Shown: positions 1 to 8,695 of the stretch, in pieces
How the letters are laid out: each line of letters begins with the position of its first letter
Numbering within the stretch: position 1 is the stretch's first letter
Origin: Burkholderiaceae bacterium
Lineage (GTDB): Bacteria; Pseudomonadota; Gammaproteobacteria; Burkholderiales; Burkholderiaceae_E
NCBI GenBank assembly: GCA_021166725.1
Contig: JAJPES010000065.1
Location: 20,962-84,961, forward strand
Length of the DNA stretch: 64,000 bases
Direction of reading: 5' to 3'
Made by a program: the position numbers and the translations under genes
Notes under the pieces: generated by a model
Told to the model about the DNA's origin: nothing
Databases searched by the model: none
The model's input: the letters and a program-made list of their open reading frames with translations, nothing else

Positions 1-1282
1 CCTTCGGCAGTTGCGGATAGCGCGCATGCAGCTCGGTGCGCGCGACGATCGGGTCCTTCGGTGCGCCGGGCAACGGCTCGCCGTGCGTCCACCGCCCGCG
101 GCGCGCAGACAGGTACGGCGCGAGCTGGTCGAGCGCTGCCTCGGCCAGTCGCCGGTAGGTGGTGATCTTGCCGCCGTAGATGTCGAGTTGCGCGGCGCCG
201 TCGAAAGTGCGCAGCTCCAGCGTGTAGTCGCGCGTGATCTCCGACGGGTCGCTCGAACCGTCGTCGTACAACGGGCGCACGCCGGTGTAGCTCCAGACGA
301 CGTCGCGTTCGGCGAGCGGGCGCGCGAGGTAGCGGTTCGCCGCGCGCAGCAGGTAGCGGGTCTCGTCGGCGTCGATCGCGCGCGCGGATCCGATCGAATC
401 GACGCGCACGTCGGTGGTGCCGATCAGCGTGAAGTCGCTTTCGTACGGAATCAGGAAGACGATGCGCCGGTCGTCGTTCTGCAGGATGTAGGCATGCGAC
501 TGTGCATGGATGCGCGGCACGACCACGTGGCTGCCCTTGACGAGCTGTACCGACGCGCGCGGCGAGCGCCCCCCCGCGGAAGCGGCGACCGATTCGACCC
601 ACGGACCGGCCGCGTTCGCCAGCGCGCCGGCATCGAGCGTCTCGCGTTCGCCGTGTTCGTGCTCGATCGTCACCCGCCAGCGGCCCTGGCGCGCACGCGC
701 CGCGACGAAGCGCGTGCGGGGAAGGATGGTCGCACCGTGCGACTGCGCAGACCGGAGGTTCAGGATGACCAGCCGCGCGTCGTCCACCCAGGCGTCGGAG
801 TAGGCGTAGCCGTGGCGATAGCGCGCCGCCAGCGCAGCGCCGGTGCCGTCGCGCGACAGGCGTATCGATTCGGAGCGCGGCAGGCTGATCTGCCCGCCGA
901 TCCGGTCGTAGAGGAACAGCCCCGCACGGATCATCCACGACGGACGCAGCCCGGCGGCGTGCGGCATCACGAAGCGCAGCGGCCAGGCGATGTGCGACGC
1001 GATGCGCAGCAGCACCTCGCGCTCGGCCAGCGCCTCGGCGACCAGGCGGAACTCGTACTGTTCGAGATAGCGCAGGCCGCCGTGGATCAGCTTCGTGCTC
1101 GCCGACGAGGTCGCGCCGGCGAAGTCGCCCTGCTCGACGAGCGCCACCGAAATGCCGCGCCCGGCCGCGTCGCGCGCGATGCCCGCGCCGTTGATGCCGC
1201 CGCCCACCACCAGCAGGTCGAAGCGGCGCATCGCTGCGGGCGCGTCGGCGGGGGCTGCGCCGAAGGCGGCCGAAGCGTTCAT
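1..1282 (-). CDS. glpD: Glycerol-3-phosphate dehydrogenase, FAD-dependent (3' end beyond the window)
   Basis: This enzyme oxidises sn-glycerol 3-phosphate to dihydroxyacetone phosphate at the inner membrane and passes electrons to quinone. The minus-strand translation begins MNASAAFGAAP and carries the FAD dinucleotide motif VVGGGINGAG near residues 25-34, then EQGDFAGATSSASTKLIHGG and GGLRYLE, which are hallmarks of the GlpD/GlpA family. Later blocks IGTTDVRVDS and YGGKITTYRRLAE also fit. About 427 codons are visible of a family length near 500-550, and the C-terminus is cut by the window edge. The start is 31 bp downstream of the regulator gene on the same strand, so the two are probably co-transcribed. 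The ORF track lists only plus-strand shadows here because no stop of this frame lies in the window. Confidence 0.93.
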   Translation of the reverse strand, partial: MNASAAFGAAPADAPAAMRRFDLLVVGGGINGAGIARDAAGRGISVALVEQGDFAGATSSASTKLIHGGLRYLEQYEFRLVAEALAEREVLLRIASHIAWPLRFVMPHAAGLRPSWMIRAGLFLYDRIGGQISLPRSESIRLSRDGTGAALAARYRHGYAYSDAWVDDARLVILNLRSAQSHGATILPRTRFVAARARQGRWRVTIEHEHGERETLDAGALANAAGPWVESVAASAGGRSPRASVQLVKGSHVVVPRIHAQSHAYILQNDDRRIVFLIPYESDFTLIGTTDVRVDSIGSARAIDADETRYLLRAANRYLARPLAERDVVWSYTGVRPLYDDGSSDPSEITRDYTLELRTFDGAAQLDIYGGKITTYRRLAEAALDQLAPYLSARRGRWTHGEPLPGAPKDPIVARTELHARYPQLPK

Positions 1283-1313
1283 CGCACGCGCTCGCGTCGT
1301 GCTGCCGGCGCGC

Positions 1314-2336
1314 TCATGTCGTGCGCTCCCGCCGCGTTGTCGATGTCGTCGCGGCAGGGCGCGCCGCCTTCGCCTTCACGTCGCCGAGCACGCGCCGTGC
1401 GGTCGGCTCGTCGACGATCAGCGTATGCACGAAGCCGCCGGCGAGCGCCGCGCGGATGCCGTCGACCTTGCCGGTGCCGGAGGCGATGCAGATCGACTGC
1501 CGCGCGCGGAACAGGTCGAGGTCGGGTCCGCTCGCGCGTGCGTTCAGCGCGACGTCGCGCCAGCTGCCGTCGCCGCGAAAGAAGACGGTGGCGATGTCGC
1601 CGACCACGCGTTCGCGACGCAGGTCGCGGCGGTCGGACGCTTCGAGGAAGCCGCCCGCATGCACTTCGCTGGGCACCTCGCTGGAGAACGCGCCGACGCT
1701 GAACACGAGGATGTCGGCGCGCTGCTGCAGGTCGAGCAGGCGACGAACGCTGCGCTCGCGCCACAGCGCGGTCTTCGTCTGCGGATGATCGAAGAACGCC
1801 GGTACCGGAAAGGCGTGCGCGCGCGCACCGTAGTTCGCCGCGAAACGCAGCACGAGATCGGTGCCGAAGGCGCTGTCGATGCTCTGCGGCGTTCCGGCGC
1901 CGTTCAGCGCGACGAAGTCGACGTTCTTCGTCGGCTTGGGCTTGAGCCGCTCCGACAGCCGGCGCACCGTGGTGCCCCAGGCGATGCCGACGACGCAATC
2001 GTTGCCGATCACCGAGTTCAGGTATCCGGCGGCATCGGCCGCCACCCGCTCGAGCCAGTCGGCCTCGCGCGCCGAATCGGGCACCGCGACGACGCGCACG
2101 CTGCGCACGCCGTAGCGCTCGCGCAGCATCGACTCGAGCTGCAACGGCTGCTCGGCCGGATCGTGCACGTGGATCTCGACCAGTCCGTGATCGTGCGCCC
2201 ACGACAGCAGGCGCGACACCGTGGAGCGCGACGTGCGCAGTTCCTCGGCAATCCGCTCGGTGGTGAGTCGCTGGTAGTAGTAGAGCTTCGCCACGCGCAC
2301 GGCGAGCTCCTGATGGCGGGCGCCCTGATCGTCCAT
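1314..2336 (-). CDS. SorC/DeoR-type sugar-binding transcriptional regulator
   Basis: Predicted DNA-binding regulator of about 340 residues. The start MDDQGARHQELAVRVAKLYY was chosen over the longer track ORF because the extra N-terminus is antisense to the DUF502 gene and looks non-coding. An N-terminal helix-turn-helix is visible (RLTTERIAEELRTSRSTVSRLL, about residues 20-45). It is followed by a SorC-type effector domain with GNDCVVGIAWGTTVRRL and a C-terminal GTGKVDGIRAALAGGFV segment typical of phospho-sugar binding regulators. It sits directly upstream of glpD on the same strand. A role in sensing glycerol 3-phosphate or a related sugar phosphate is therefore likely, but this is inferred from position. 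Confidence 0.88.
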   Translation of the reverse strand: MDDQGARHQELAVRVAKLYYYQRLTTERIAEELRTSRSTVSRLLSWAHDHGLVEIHVHDPAEQPLQLESMLRERYGVRSVRVVAVPDSAREADWLERVAADAAGYLNSVIGNDCVVGIAWGTTVRRLSERLKPKPTKNVDFVALNGAGTPQSIDSAFGTDLVLRFAANYGARAHAFPVPAFFDHPQTKTALWRERSVRRLLDLQQRADILVFSVGAFSSEVPSEVHAGGFLEASDRRDLRRERVVGDIATVFFRGDGSWRDVALNARASGPDLDLFRARQSICIASGTGKVDGIRAALAGGFVHTLIVDEPTARRVLGDVKAKAARPAATTSTTRRERTT

Positions 2337-2430
2337 GCACGCAGTTTCATGCAGTTTGAACGAACGTGCAAGCGCGCGCATGCGAGACTGCGGCCATCGC
2401 CGACTCCCGGGCACGCCGAGAAACGCGCAG

Positions 2431-3114
2431 ATGCGCGAGCTCCCGAAGATCTTCGTCACCGGCCTGCTCGCCGCGCTGCCGCTGGCGGCCACCGTGCTCA
2501 TCGTCGTCTGGGGCGCGCGCCTGGTCGTCGGCTGGGTGGGTCCGGGCAGCCTGATCGGCGACGTGCTGGTGTCGATCGGCCTGGGCGTCACCGGCTACGA
2601 GGTGATCGCGTGGGCAATCGGCGTGGCAATCGTGCTGTTGGCGATCCTGCTGCTCGGCGTGCTCGTGCGAACACGATTGCGCGGCGCGGTCGAGACGGTG
2701 CTCGACGCGGTGATGCAGCGCATTCCGGTCGTGCGCAACGTCTACGAGACGGCGCGCCGTTTCGTGGACCTGGTCGCGCAGCGCGATCGCGAAGGCATGC
2801 GATCGATGAGCCCGGTGTGGCTGCATTTCGGCGGCGGCGACGGCGCCGCGGTACTCGGCCTGTTGTCCACGCCGCAGCCCGTCGAGATCGGCGGGCGCGA
2901 ATATCTCGCGGTGATCGTTCCCACCGCGCCGGTTCCGGTGGGCGGCGGCCTGCTCTACGTTCCGCCCGAATGGGTGCGGCCCGCCGACATCGGCGTCGAC
3001 GGACTCACCAGCATCTACGTGTCGATGGGAATCACGTCGGCGCAGCACATCGGCGCGCGCGCGCCGCGCGCCGACGAAGCTCCGGCTGCGCCTGCGGCTA
3101 CACCCCCCAGGTGA
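2431..3114 (+). CDS. DUF502 family membrane protein
   Basis: Inner-membrane protein of unknown function, 227 residues from the start MRELPKIFVTGLLAALPL. Two hydrophobic segments are visible (about residues 8-30 and 48-75), then a conserved soluble part containing IPVVRNVYETARRFVD and a region rich in PTAPVPVGGGLLYVPPEWV. This is the recognisable DUF502 pattern, with family length near 200-230. The track ORF begins earlier at 2335, but that extension overlaps the divergent regulator and has no membrane-protein character. The 3' end overlaps the convergent DUF1840 gene by 17 bp. No specific job can be assigned. Confidence 0.88.
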   Translation: MRELPKIFVTGLLAALPLAATVLIVVWGARLVVGWVGPGSLIGDVLVSIGLGVTGYEVIAWAIGVAIVLLAILLLGVLVRTRLRGAVETVLDAVMQRIPVVRNVYETARRFVDLVAQRDREGMRSMSPVWLHFGGGDGAAVLGLLSTPQPVEIGGREYLAVIVPTAPVPVGGGLLYVPPEWVRPADIGVDGLTSIYVSMGITSAQHIGARAPRADEAPAAPAATPPR

Positions 3115-3457
3115 TGTCCTTGCCCGCGCGATGCGCTTCCTGCAACAGGTCGATGAACGGAAACGCGCGCTGCGCGAGCGACACCGGATAGGGGTCGTTC
3201 TCGGTATCGTTCTTCTCGGCGTCGGAAGCCGCGCCCGGCGCCGGCCCCACCGACTCCATCGCGCGGCGCTCGGCGCGCAGCTCTTCCTTCTCCTGCGCGA
3301 TCGCCCGGTTCAGCGCGTCGACGGCGCCCGGCATCTGGGCGACCGTGATGACTCCCGTGCGACCCGGCTCCTTGCCGATGATCTGCAGGATCCACTCGGC
3401 GACGGGCTTGGTCATGATTACGGAGCCGGTGGCGCGCGACTTGAACTCGTAGATCAT
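3098..3457 (-). CDS. DUF1840 family protein
   Basis: Small soluble protein of 119 residues, MIYEFKSRATGSVIMTK, matching the DUF1840 pattern of beta- and gammaproteobacteria. Features are an N-terminal YEFKSRATGSVIM strand, a central glutamate- and arginine-rich helix (IAQEKEELRAERRAM) and a C-terminal RAFPFIDLLQEAHRAGKDITWGV block. Function is unknown. It converges on the DUF502 gene with a short tail-to-tail overlap and is divergent from the lipoprotein gene, leaving about 40 bp for both 5' regions. Confidence 0.88.
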   Translation of the reverse strand: MIYEFKSRATGSVIMTKPVAEWILQIIGKEPGRTGVITVAQMPGAVDALNRAIAQEKEELRAERRAMESVGPAPGAASDAEKNDTENDPYPVSLAQRAFPFIDLLQEAHRAGKDITWGV

Positions 3458-3497
3458 CTGGACCTCCGTTGTGGGCCTACAGCCCTACCATTATCGA

Positions 3498-4070
3498 ATG
3501 AACTTCCTGGCTGCGATGCGCCGGCAAACCCGAATGCCGGGTGCGCTCGTCGTCGGCATGCTGCTGGCGCTCGGCGCCTGCCACCCGGCCTACGACTGGC
3601 GCGAAATCCACGAACCCGAAGCAGGCTACCGCATCCTGCTGCCTGCCAAGCCCGTATCGATGACGCGGCCGATCGATCTCGACGGCGTGGCGGTGACGAT
3701 GTCGATGACGGGCGCTCGCGTCGACGAAGCCCTGTTCACCGTGGGGTCGGTCGTGCTGCCGTCGTCCGACGAAGAGACGCGAGCGCACGCGACGCAGGCG
3801 ATGCGTACGGCGATGGAGCGCAATGTGCAGGGGCATGAGACGAAAGTCGCGCAAATCGAGGTCCCGGTGCTCGATACGGCCGGTCGCCCCGCGGGCAGCG
3901 TCGCCGCAACGCACGTCGAGGTCGACGGCAGCGTCGCCGGCGAGCCGGCGCACATGAGCGCGACCTTCGTCGCGCGCGGGGATCGTGCGTGGCAGGTGGT
4001 GTTGATCTCGCCGTCGGCCGACAGGGAGGCCGCGAAGCTCTTCCACGAATCGTTCCGGATCGCGAAGTGA
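3498..4070 (+). CDS. Predicted lipoprotein of unknown function
   Basis: Exported lipoprotein, 190 residues from MNFLAAMRRQTRMPG. The signal peptide ends in the lipobox LGAC with the acylated cysteine near residue 28. The mature part is soluble and starts HPAYDWREIHEPEAGYRILLP, followed by a segment resembling phage- or stress-related PsbP-like folds, but I cannot name a family. The start was chosen because it places a basic n-region directly before the hydrophobic core. The track ORF adds nine residues upstream. The stop overlaps the GTG start of the next gene (GTGA), so the two are translationally coupled. Confidence 0.75.
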   Translation: MNFLAAMRRQTRMPGALVVGMLLALGACHPAYDWREIHEPEAGYRILLPAKPVSMTRPIDLDGVAVTMSMTGARVDEALFTVGSVVLPSSDEETRAHATQAMRTAMERNVQGHETKVAQIEVPVLDTAGRPAGSVAATHVEVDGSVAGEPAHMSATFVARGDRAWQVVLISPSADREAAKLFHESFRIAK

Positions 4071-5299
4071 GCGCGGTGCTGGCGGCACCGGTGGCGATCC
4101 GCGTCTTCGTCGCCTTCGCCAGCGGCTACTTCATGTCCTACGGGCTGCGTTCGGTGAACGCGGTCATCGCCCCCGACCTGATCGCCGAATTCGGGCTGAG
4201 CAACGCGCAGCTCGGGTCGCTGTCGTCGGCGTACTTCCTCGCTTTCGCGTCGGTACAGGTGCCGCTCGGCGTGCTGCTCGATCGCTTCGGCTCGCGCCGC
4301 GTCGATGCGACGCTGCTGCTGGTGGCCGCCGGCGGATGCCTGCTGTTCGCCGGCGCACGCTCGGCGTCGATGTTGTGGATCTCGCGCGCGCTGATCGGCG
4401 TCGGCGTCTCGGCGGCGTTGATGGCGTCGCTGCGCGCGTTCCGCTTCTGGTACGCGCCGGGCCGCCAGCAACAGCTCACCGCGTGGATGCTCGTCGCCGG
4501 CGCGCTCGGTTCGCTGGCGACGACGGTGCCGGTGCAGCTGGCGCTGCCGGCGATCGGCTGGCGCGGCGTGTTCGCCGTCGCGGCGCTGCTGCTCGTCGCG
4601 ACCAGCGCGGCGATCTTCTTCCTGCTGCCGTCCGACGAACCGATCCCCGCGCGCCACGACACCGAGTCGTCGTGGAACGTGTACCGGCAGGTCTTCTCCG
4701 ATCGCTACTTCTGGCGCTTCGGCGTGGTCTCGCTCACCGTGCAGGCGAGCTTCGTCGCCTTCCAGGGCCTGTGGATCGGCCCGTGGCTGCGCCGCGTGCT
4801 CGACATGCAGGCCGACGCCGCGGCGCAGGCGCTGTTCGTCTTCAACCTGGTGCTGATGCTCGGCTATCTGGGGCTGGGAATGGCCGTTCCCTACTTCGTG
4901 CGCCGCGGCTGGTCGACGCTGCGCGTGGTCGCCACCGGCACCGCGACGATGCTCGTGCTCGAGCTCGCCATCGCGCTGTCGAGCGGCGCGTGGGCGTGGA
5001 TGCTGTGGGTCGCACTGGCGATCGCCGCCACCTGCCACACGCTCTCGCAGACGCACGTGAGTCTTTCGTTCCCCGAGCGCCTCACCGGGCGCGCGTTCAC
5101 CGCGTACAACCTGCTGACGATGAGCGGCATGTTCGTCGCGCAGTGGCTGTTCGGCGTGATGGTCGACCGCCTGGGCGGCGAACACGATCCGCAGGGCTTT
5201 CGCCGCGCGATGCTGCTGTGGGTGGCGATGCAGGCGTGTGCGCTCGCCGTGCTCGTGTTCTGGAAGGTGCAGCCGAGGCGGCCGTCGCCGGTGCGCTGA
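4067..5299 (+). CDS. Major facilitator superfamily transporter
   Basis: Inner-membrane secondary carrier of about 410 residues with twelve predicted hydrophobic segments. It begins with GTG in a GTGA overlap with the upstream lipoprotein gene, and the longer track ORF (3989) would run back into that gene. The MFS loop motif is seen as LLDRFGSRRVDA between helices 2 and 3. The C-terminal half carries RLTGRAFTAYNLLTMSGM and QWLFGVMVDRLGG. The same arrangement occurs in the second MFS gene of this window (24167-25453), so the two look like distant paralogs. Substrate is unknown. Confidence 0.88.
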   Translation: MSAVLAAPVAIRVFVAFASGYFMSYGLRSVNAVIAPDLIAEFGLSNAQLGSLSSAYFLAFASVQVPLGVLLDRFGSRRVDATLLLVAAGGCLLFAGARSASMLWISRALIGVGVSAALMASLRAFRFWYAPGRQQQLTAWMLVAGALGSLATTVPVQLALPAIGWRGVFAVAALLLVATSAAIFFLLPSDEPIPARHDTESSWNVYRQVFSDRYFWRFGVVSLTVQASFVAFQGLWIGPWLRRVLDMQADAAAQALFVFNLVLMLGYLGLGMAVPYFVRRGWSTLRVVATGTATMLVLELAIALSSGAWAWMLWVALAIAATCHTLSQTHVSLSFPERLTGRAFTAYNLLTMSGMFVAQWLFGVMVDRLGGEHDPQGFRRAMLLWVAMQACALAVLVFWKVQPRRPSPVR

Positions 5300-5308
5300 G
5301 GCTCGCCC

Positions 5309-6349
5309 TCAAGCCTCGTCGAAGCGGATTGTCGTCCCCGGCTGCGCGAACGGCTGCGTGCGATACAACCCGTTGGCCAGGTTGTGCTCGTCGCGCGCCG
5401 CTTCGGCGAAGTCGAGCACCGGCGCCAGGCACGCGTCGCGATCGTGCGCCGCCTGCGCCCACTCGTCGCGCGTGCGCGAGGCGAAGCGCTGCTCGAACTT
5501 CGCGATGGTGGCGGGCCAGGTGGGCGGGCGGTACTGGTCCTTCGGATCGACCTCGCCGAGCAGGCCGGTGACGTCGAGCAGTTCGCGGTAGAACTTCGGT
5601 TCGAGCGGGCCGACCGCGACGAAGCGATCGTCCTTGCAGCGATAGATGCGATAGAAGGGCATCGCTCCGTCGAGCAGGTTGCTCGCCCTTTCCAGGTTCC
5701 AGACGCCGCCGGCGAGCAGGCCGTAGAACATCGGCGTGAGTCCGACGGTGCCGGCGAGGATGCTGGTTTCCACGACGCCGCCGCGCTGCGTGATCGAGCG
5801 CTGCACGAGTTTCGCGAGCACGCCCACCAGCAGATGCATCGCGCCGCCGCCGAAGTCGGCAACGAGGTTCAACGGGATCACCGGCTGCTCGCGCCGGCCG
5901 ATCGCCGCGAGCACGCCGGCGCGCGCCAGGTAGTTGATGTCGTGCCCGGCGCGCGCGGCGAGCGTCCCGCGGCTGCCCCAGCCCGACAGCCGCCCGACGA
6001 CGAGGCGCGGATGCGCATCGAGCAAAGCAGAAGGGCCGATGCCGAGCCGTTCGAGCACGCCGGGCCGGAAGCCTTCGAGCAGCACGTCGGCGTCGGCGAG
6101 CTCGGCGTGCAGTGCATCGAGGCCGGCGCGCTCCTTCAGGTCGAGCAGCCGCTTCTCCTTGCCGACGTTGAGCAGGTCGTATTGCGGCGGAACGCGAACG
6201 CCCAGGCCCGGGTCGGCGGGCGGAGAAACGCGCACGACGCGCGCACCGAGCGAGCGCAGCAGTTGGCCGGCGAAAGGCACCGGACCGATCGCGTGCAGTT
6301 CGACGGTCTTCAGGCCTGCCAGCGGTAGTTTCGATGCGGATTCGGTCAT
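5309..6349 (-). CDS. CaiB/BaiF family CoA enzyme, alpha-methylacyl-CoA racemase type
   Basis: Acyl-CoA enzyme of about 346 residues that probably epimerises 2-methylacyl-CoA thioesters, a step in branched-chain or sterol side-chain oxidation. The family is seen from LPLAGLKTVELHAIGPVPFAGQ, the DPGLGVRVPPQYDLLNVGKE segment and the AGHDINYLARAGVL block, which holds the catalytic aspartate. That block is closer to racemases than to CoA transferases. The start MTESASKLPLAG overlaps the stop of the upstream comM gene by four bases (ATGA). The long 918-residue track ORF simply reads through from an out-of-frame upstream extension. Confidence 0.86.
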   Translation of the reverse strand: MTESASKLPLAGLKTVELHAIGPVPFAGQLLRSLGARVVRVSPPADPGLGVRVPPQYDLLNVGKEKRLLDLKERAGLDALHAELADADVLLEGFRPGVLERLGIGPSALLDAHPRLVVGRLSGWGSRGTLAARAGHDINYLARAGVLAAIGRREQPVIPLNLVADFGGGAMHLLVGVLAKLVQRSITQRGGVVETSILAGTVGLTPMFYGLLAGGVWNLERASNLLDGAMPFYRIYRCKDDRFVAVGPLEPKFYRELLDVTGLLGEVDPKDQYRPPTWPATIAKFEQRFASRTRDEWAQAAHDRDACLAPVLDFAEAARDEHNLANGLYRTQPFAQPGTTIRFDEA

Positions 6350-7875
6350 GGCCCGGGCATCGTAGCACCGGCTGCGGCGCCGAAGTCCAGCGCACGCCGA
6401 TAAGCGACTGCCTCGGCCACGTGCGGTGCGCCGATGCGCGCTTCGCCGGCCAGGTCGGCGATGGTTCGCGCGAGTTTCTGCACGCGGTGCAATGCGCGCG
6501 ACGACCAGTGCTGCCGTCGCGCGACCTGTCGCAGCAGCGACGCCGCGCGCTCGTCGAGCGTGCAGTGCCGGTCGATCTGCGGCGGCGGCAGGAACGCGTT
6601 GGCCAGTTGCTGGCGTTCGCGCTGCAGCGCGCGTGCGCGCGCGACGCGCGCCGCGACGACGCGGCTGGGTTCGCCGTCGGCGGCCTGCATCAGCTTCGCT
6701 TCGCTCACCGGTGCGACCGGGATCAGCAGGTCGATGCGATCGAGTAGCGGCCCCGACAGCCGCGAGCGATAGCGTTGCACCTGCTCGGGCGTGCAGCGGC
6801 AGCGCGCTGCGCCGAAGTAGCCGCAGGGGCACGGGTTCATCGCCGCGACCAGCTGGAAGCGCGCCGGAAATTCGACCTGTCGGGCGGCGCGTGCCACCGC
6901 TATACGGCCGGTTTCGAGCGGTTCGCGCAGCGCTTCGAGCACGGCGCGCGAGAACTCGGGCAACTCGTCGAGGAAGAGCACGCCGTTGTGCGCGAGGCTC
7001 GCTTCGCCCGGACGCGGGTTCGACCCGCCGCCGACGATCGCCGCAGCGGAGGCGCCGTGATGCGGCGCGCGGAACGGACGCCGGCCCCAATGCTCGGTGC
7101 GGAACGCTCCATGCAGGCTTGCCAGCGCCGCGCTTTCCAGCGCCTCGGCGGTTTCCATCGGCGGCTGGATGGTCGGCATGCGGTGCGCGAGCAGCGACTT
7201 GCCCGAACCCGGCGGGCCGATCATCAGCAGGTTGTGTGCCCCGGCTGCCGCGACCTCGAGCGCGCGCTTGGCGAAGGGCTGCCCCTTCACGTCGGCGAGG
7301 TCGTCCCCGGCGGGGGAAGCCGAATTCGGCGCGGCGGGCTCGATGCGCACGAGCGGGCTCGACCCGCTCAGGTGCGCGGCGACGCCGAACAGGTCTTCCG
7401 CTGCGAGCAGGCGCACGCCGTCGACCAGCGCCGCTTCGTCGCCGTTGGCCGCGGGCAGCAGCAGCGAGCGTTGGTGGGCCTCGCGCGCGACGGCGAGCGC
7501 CATCGCCAGTGCGCCGCGAATCGGGCGGATCGCACCGGTGAGCGAAAGCTCGCCGACGAACTCGAATTCGTCGAGCGCGTTGGCCGGTACCTGCCCGCTC
7601 GCTGCGAGGATGCCGACGGCGATCGGCAGGTCGAAGCGACCCGAAGCCTTCGGCAGGTCGGCTGGTGCCAGGTTGACGGTGAGGCGCCGGTTCGGAAAGT
7701 CGAACCCGGCGTGCAGCAGCGCAGCGCGCACGCGATCGCGGCTCTCGCGCACTTCGGCTTCGGGCAGTCCGACGATGTGGAAGGCCGGCAGTCCGACGCC
7801 GATATGGACTTCGACGTTGACGGCAGGCGCGTCGAGGCCGACGAGCGCGCGGCTGCGGACGACGGCGAGCGGCAT
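6346..7875 (-). CDS. comM: YifB/ComM-type magnesium chelatase-like AAA+ ATPase
   Basis: AAA+ helicase-like protein of 509 residues. ComM homologs promote branch migration during integration of DNA in natural transformation. The N-terminal Lon-protease-like domain (VEVHIGVGLPAFHIVGLPEAEVRESRDRV) comes first. The ATPase core follows, with Walker A MIGPPGSGKSLLAHRMPTI and Walker B GVLFLDELPEFSRAVLEAL. A cysteine cluster (AMNPCPCGYFGAARCRCTPEQ) and the C-terminal SSRALHRVQKLARTIADL sensor region complete the usual full length. It precedes the racemase gene with a 4-bp overlap, a spacing that suggests one transcript. Confidence 0.93.
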   Translation of the reverse strand: MPLAVVRSRALVGLDAPAVNVEVHIGVGLPAFHIVGLPEAEVRESRDRVRAALLHAGFDFPNRRLTVNLAPADLPKASGRFDLPIAVGILAASGQVPANALDEFEFVGELSLTGAIRPIRGALAMALAVAREAHQRSLLLPAANGDEAALVDGVRLLAAEDLFGVAAHLSGSSPLVRIEPAAPNSASPAGDDLADVKGQPFAKRALEVAAAGAHNLLMIGPPGSGKSLLAHRMPTIQPPMETAEALESAALASLHGAFRTEHWGRRPFRAPHHGASAAAIVGGGSNPRPGEASLAHNGVLFLDELPEFSRAVLEALREPLETGRIAVARAARQVEFPARFQLVAAMNPCPCGYFGAARCRCTPEQVQRYRSRLSGPLLDRIDLLIPVAPVSEAKLMQAADGEPSRVVAARVARARALQRERQQLANAFLPPPQIDRHCTLDERAASLLRQVARRQHWSSRALHRVQKLARTIADLAGEARIGAPHVAEAVAYRRALDFGAAAGATMPGP

Positions 7876-7930
7876 GGCGACTCCCGGCGGCGTCCGGTTC
7901 TCGAAGCGGGGGAGCGCCGGGCTTCAGCTG

Positions 7931-7970
7931 CGCTGCGCGTACGCGCAGCGACAGCCTCCTAGGAGGCTGT
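7931..7970. repeat. Two back-to-back 20-bp perfect palindromes
   Basis: Bases 7931-7950 (CGCTGCGCGTACGCGCAGCG) and 7951-7970 (ACAGCCTCCTAGGAGGCTGT) are each perfect 20-bp palindromes and abut with no spacer. They lie upstream of comM on its strand. The second palindrome shares its right half with the left arm of the 165-bp inverted-repeat element described next. They could form two stem-loops or cruciforms, or be the subterminal part of a mobile repeat. Confidence 0.9.
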
Positions 7971-8123
7971 CGGACTATGGACAGGGGTCGCGGTGGTGGC
8001 CGAAAACCCCCGGGGCCAGGCCCGGGTTCGGGGGGGAGGCGGGTGTATGGAACGGCGTGGGGCACCCCCCCACCCCCCGCCCCCCCCGCCCCCCCCCCTG
8101 TCCATAGTCCGAGAGCCTCCTAG
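7959..8123. repeat. 165-bp inverted-repeat element with G/C-tract core (MITE-like)
   Basis: The arms 7959-7987 (core GGCTGTCGGACTATGGACAG) and 8095-8123 are reverse complements over 29 bp with a single mismatch. Between them lie about 107 bp made largely of runs of G on the left and very long runs of C on the right. The right arm contains the TAG stop of ubiK, so the element is fused to the end of that gene. It has no transposase ORF. A small non-autonomous mobile element is the most likely reading; an unusual bidirectional terminator is the alternative. Confidence 0.75.
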
Positions 8124-8509
8124 ATAACCGGACCCGGGTCGTCGGGCGTGGACGGGCCCGGACCGGGCATGGCGATGGGCGCGTCGTCGCGCGCACCCGC
8201 CGAACGGCCGGCCGCTGCTTCCGACGCGTCGGAGGTCGTGCCGGCCTGCGCGGCGCCCCCCTCCGAGGCGCTCGCACCCGGCGCCTCGGCGTCGAGGCGC
8301 TGCTCGAGCGTTGCGATGCGTTCCTGCAGGCGCGACATGCGCTCGAGCTGCGCGTCGAACTCGTCGCGCGTGACGAGATCGACGCGCTGGAAAGTCTGCG
8401 CGAGCATCGCTTTCAGGTTGCGCTCGATGTCGGCCGCGGGGCTGTTGCGGAACAGATCGGAGACGCGCTGTTGCAGCTCGGCGAGCAGCGATTGCGGTGT
8501 CGTGTTCAT
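8120..8509 (-). CDS. ubiK: UbiK, accessory factor of ubiquinone biosynthesis (BMFP domain)
   Basis: Coiled-coil accessory protein that helps the aerobic ubiquinone (UbiJ-associated) complex. The 129-residue translation begins MNTTPQSLLAELQQRVSDLF and contains the BMFP core NSPAADIERNLKAMLAQTFQRVDLVTRDEFDAQ, then a heptad-rich MSRLQERIATLEQRL helix. The C-terminal half, rich in Ala, Gly, Pro and Ser, is a long low-complexity tail. Most homologs are about 80-110 residues, so this tail is long. Its final codons and stop lie inside the right arm of the inverted-repeat element, which suggests that the element changed the C-terminus. Confidence 0.9.
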   Translation of the reverse strand: MNTTPQSLLAELQQRVSDLFRNSPAADIERNLKAMLAQTFQRVDLVTRDEFDAQLERMSRLQERIATLEQRLDAEAPGASASEGGAAQAGTTSDASEAAAGRSAGARDDAPIAMPGPGPSTPDDPGPVI

Positions 8510-8587
8510 CGTGAAACGAGTCTAGCACCGGCGATCCGCGGCGCTGCGCTTCGCCCCTCGGCCCTGTGGCCGATGCGAAAGGTTCGG

Positions 8588-8602
8588 TGCACGCCCGGTG
8601 CA
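8588..8602. promoter_or_regulatory. Possible NtrC-like dyad (TGCACG-N3-GGTGCA)
   Basis: The 15-bp dyad TGCACGCCCGGTGCA resembles an NtrC half-site pair, though the spacing is 3 bp rather than the usual 5. It lies about 95 bp upstream of the sigma-54 promoter match, where an enhancer would be expected. The call depends on that context. Confidence 0.4.
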
Positions 8603-8695
8603 CGAACGCGCAGCCACGCGTGCCGATGCATCGCCGCGGGGCATGCGGCGCAACCAACGCGGACGAAACGCACCGCGCGCGGGCCGAATGCGCGG

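Noticed and set aside
11-1702. 563-residue plus-strand ORF
   Set aside because: It is antisense to glpD and the SorC-type regulator, and its translation is rich in Arg, Ala and Gly without any family motif. It is a high-GC shadow.
7975-8277. 100-residue minus-strand ORF through the G/C-run element
   Set aside because: It is out of frame with ubiK and made of Pro, Arg and Gly codons from the C-runs; not a credible protein.
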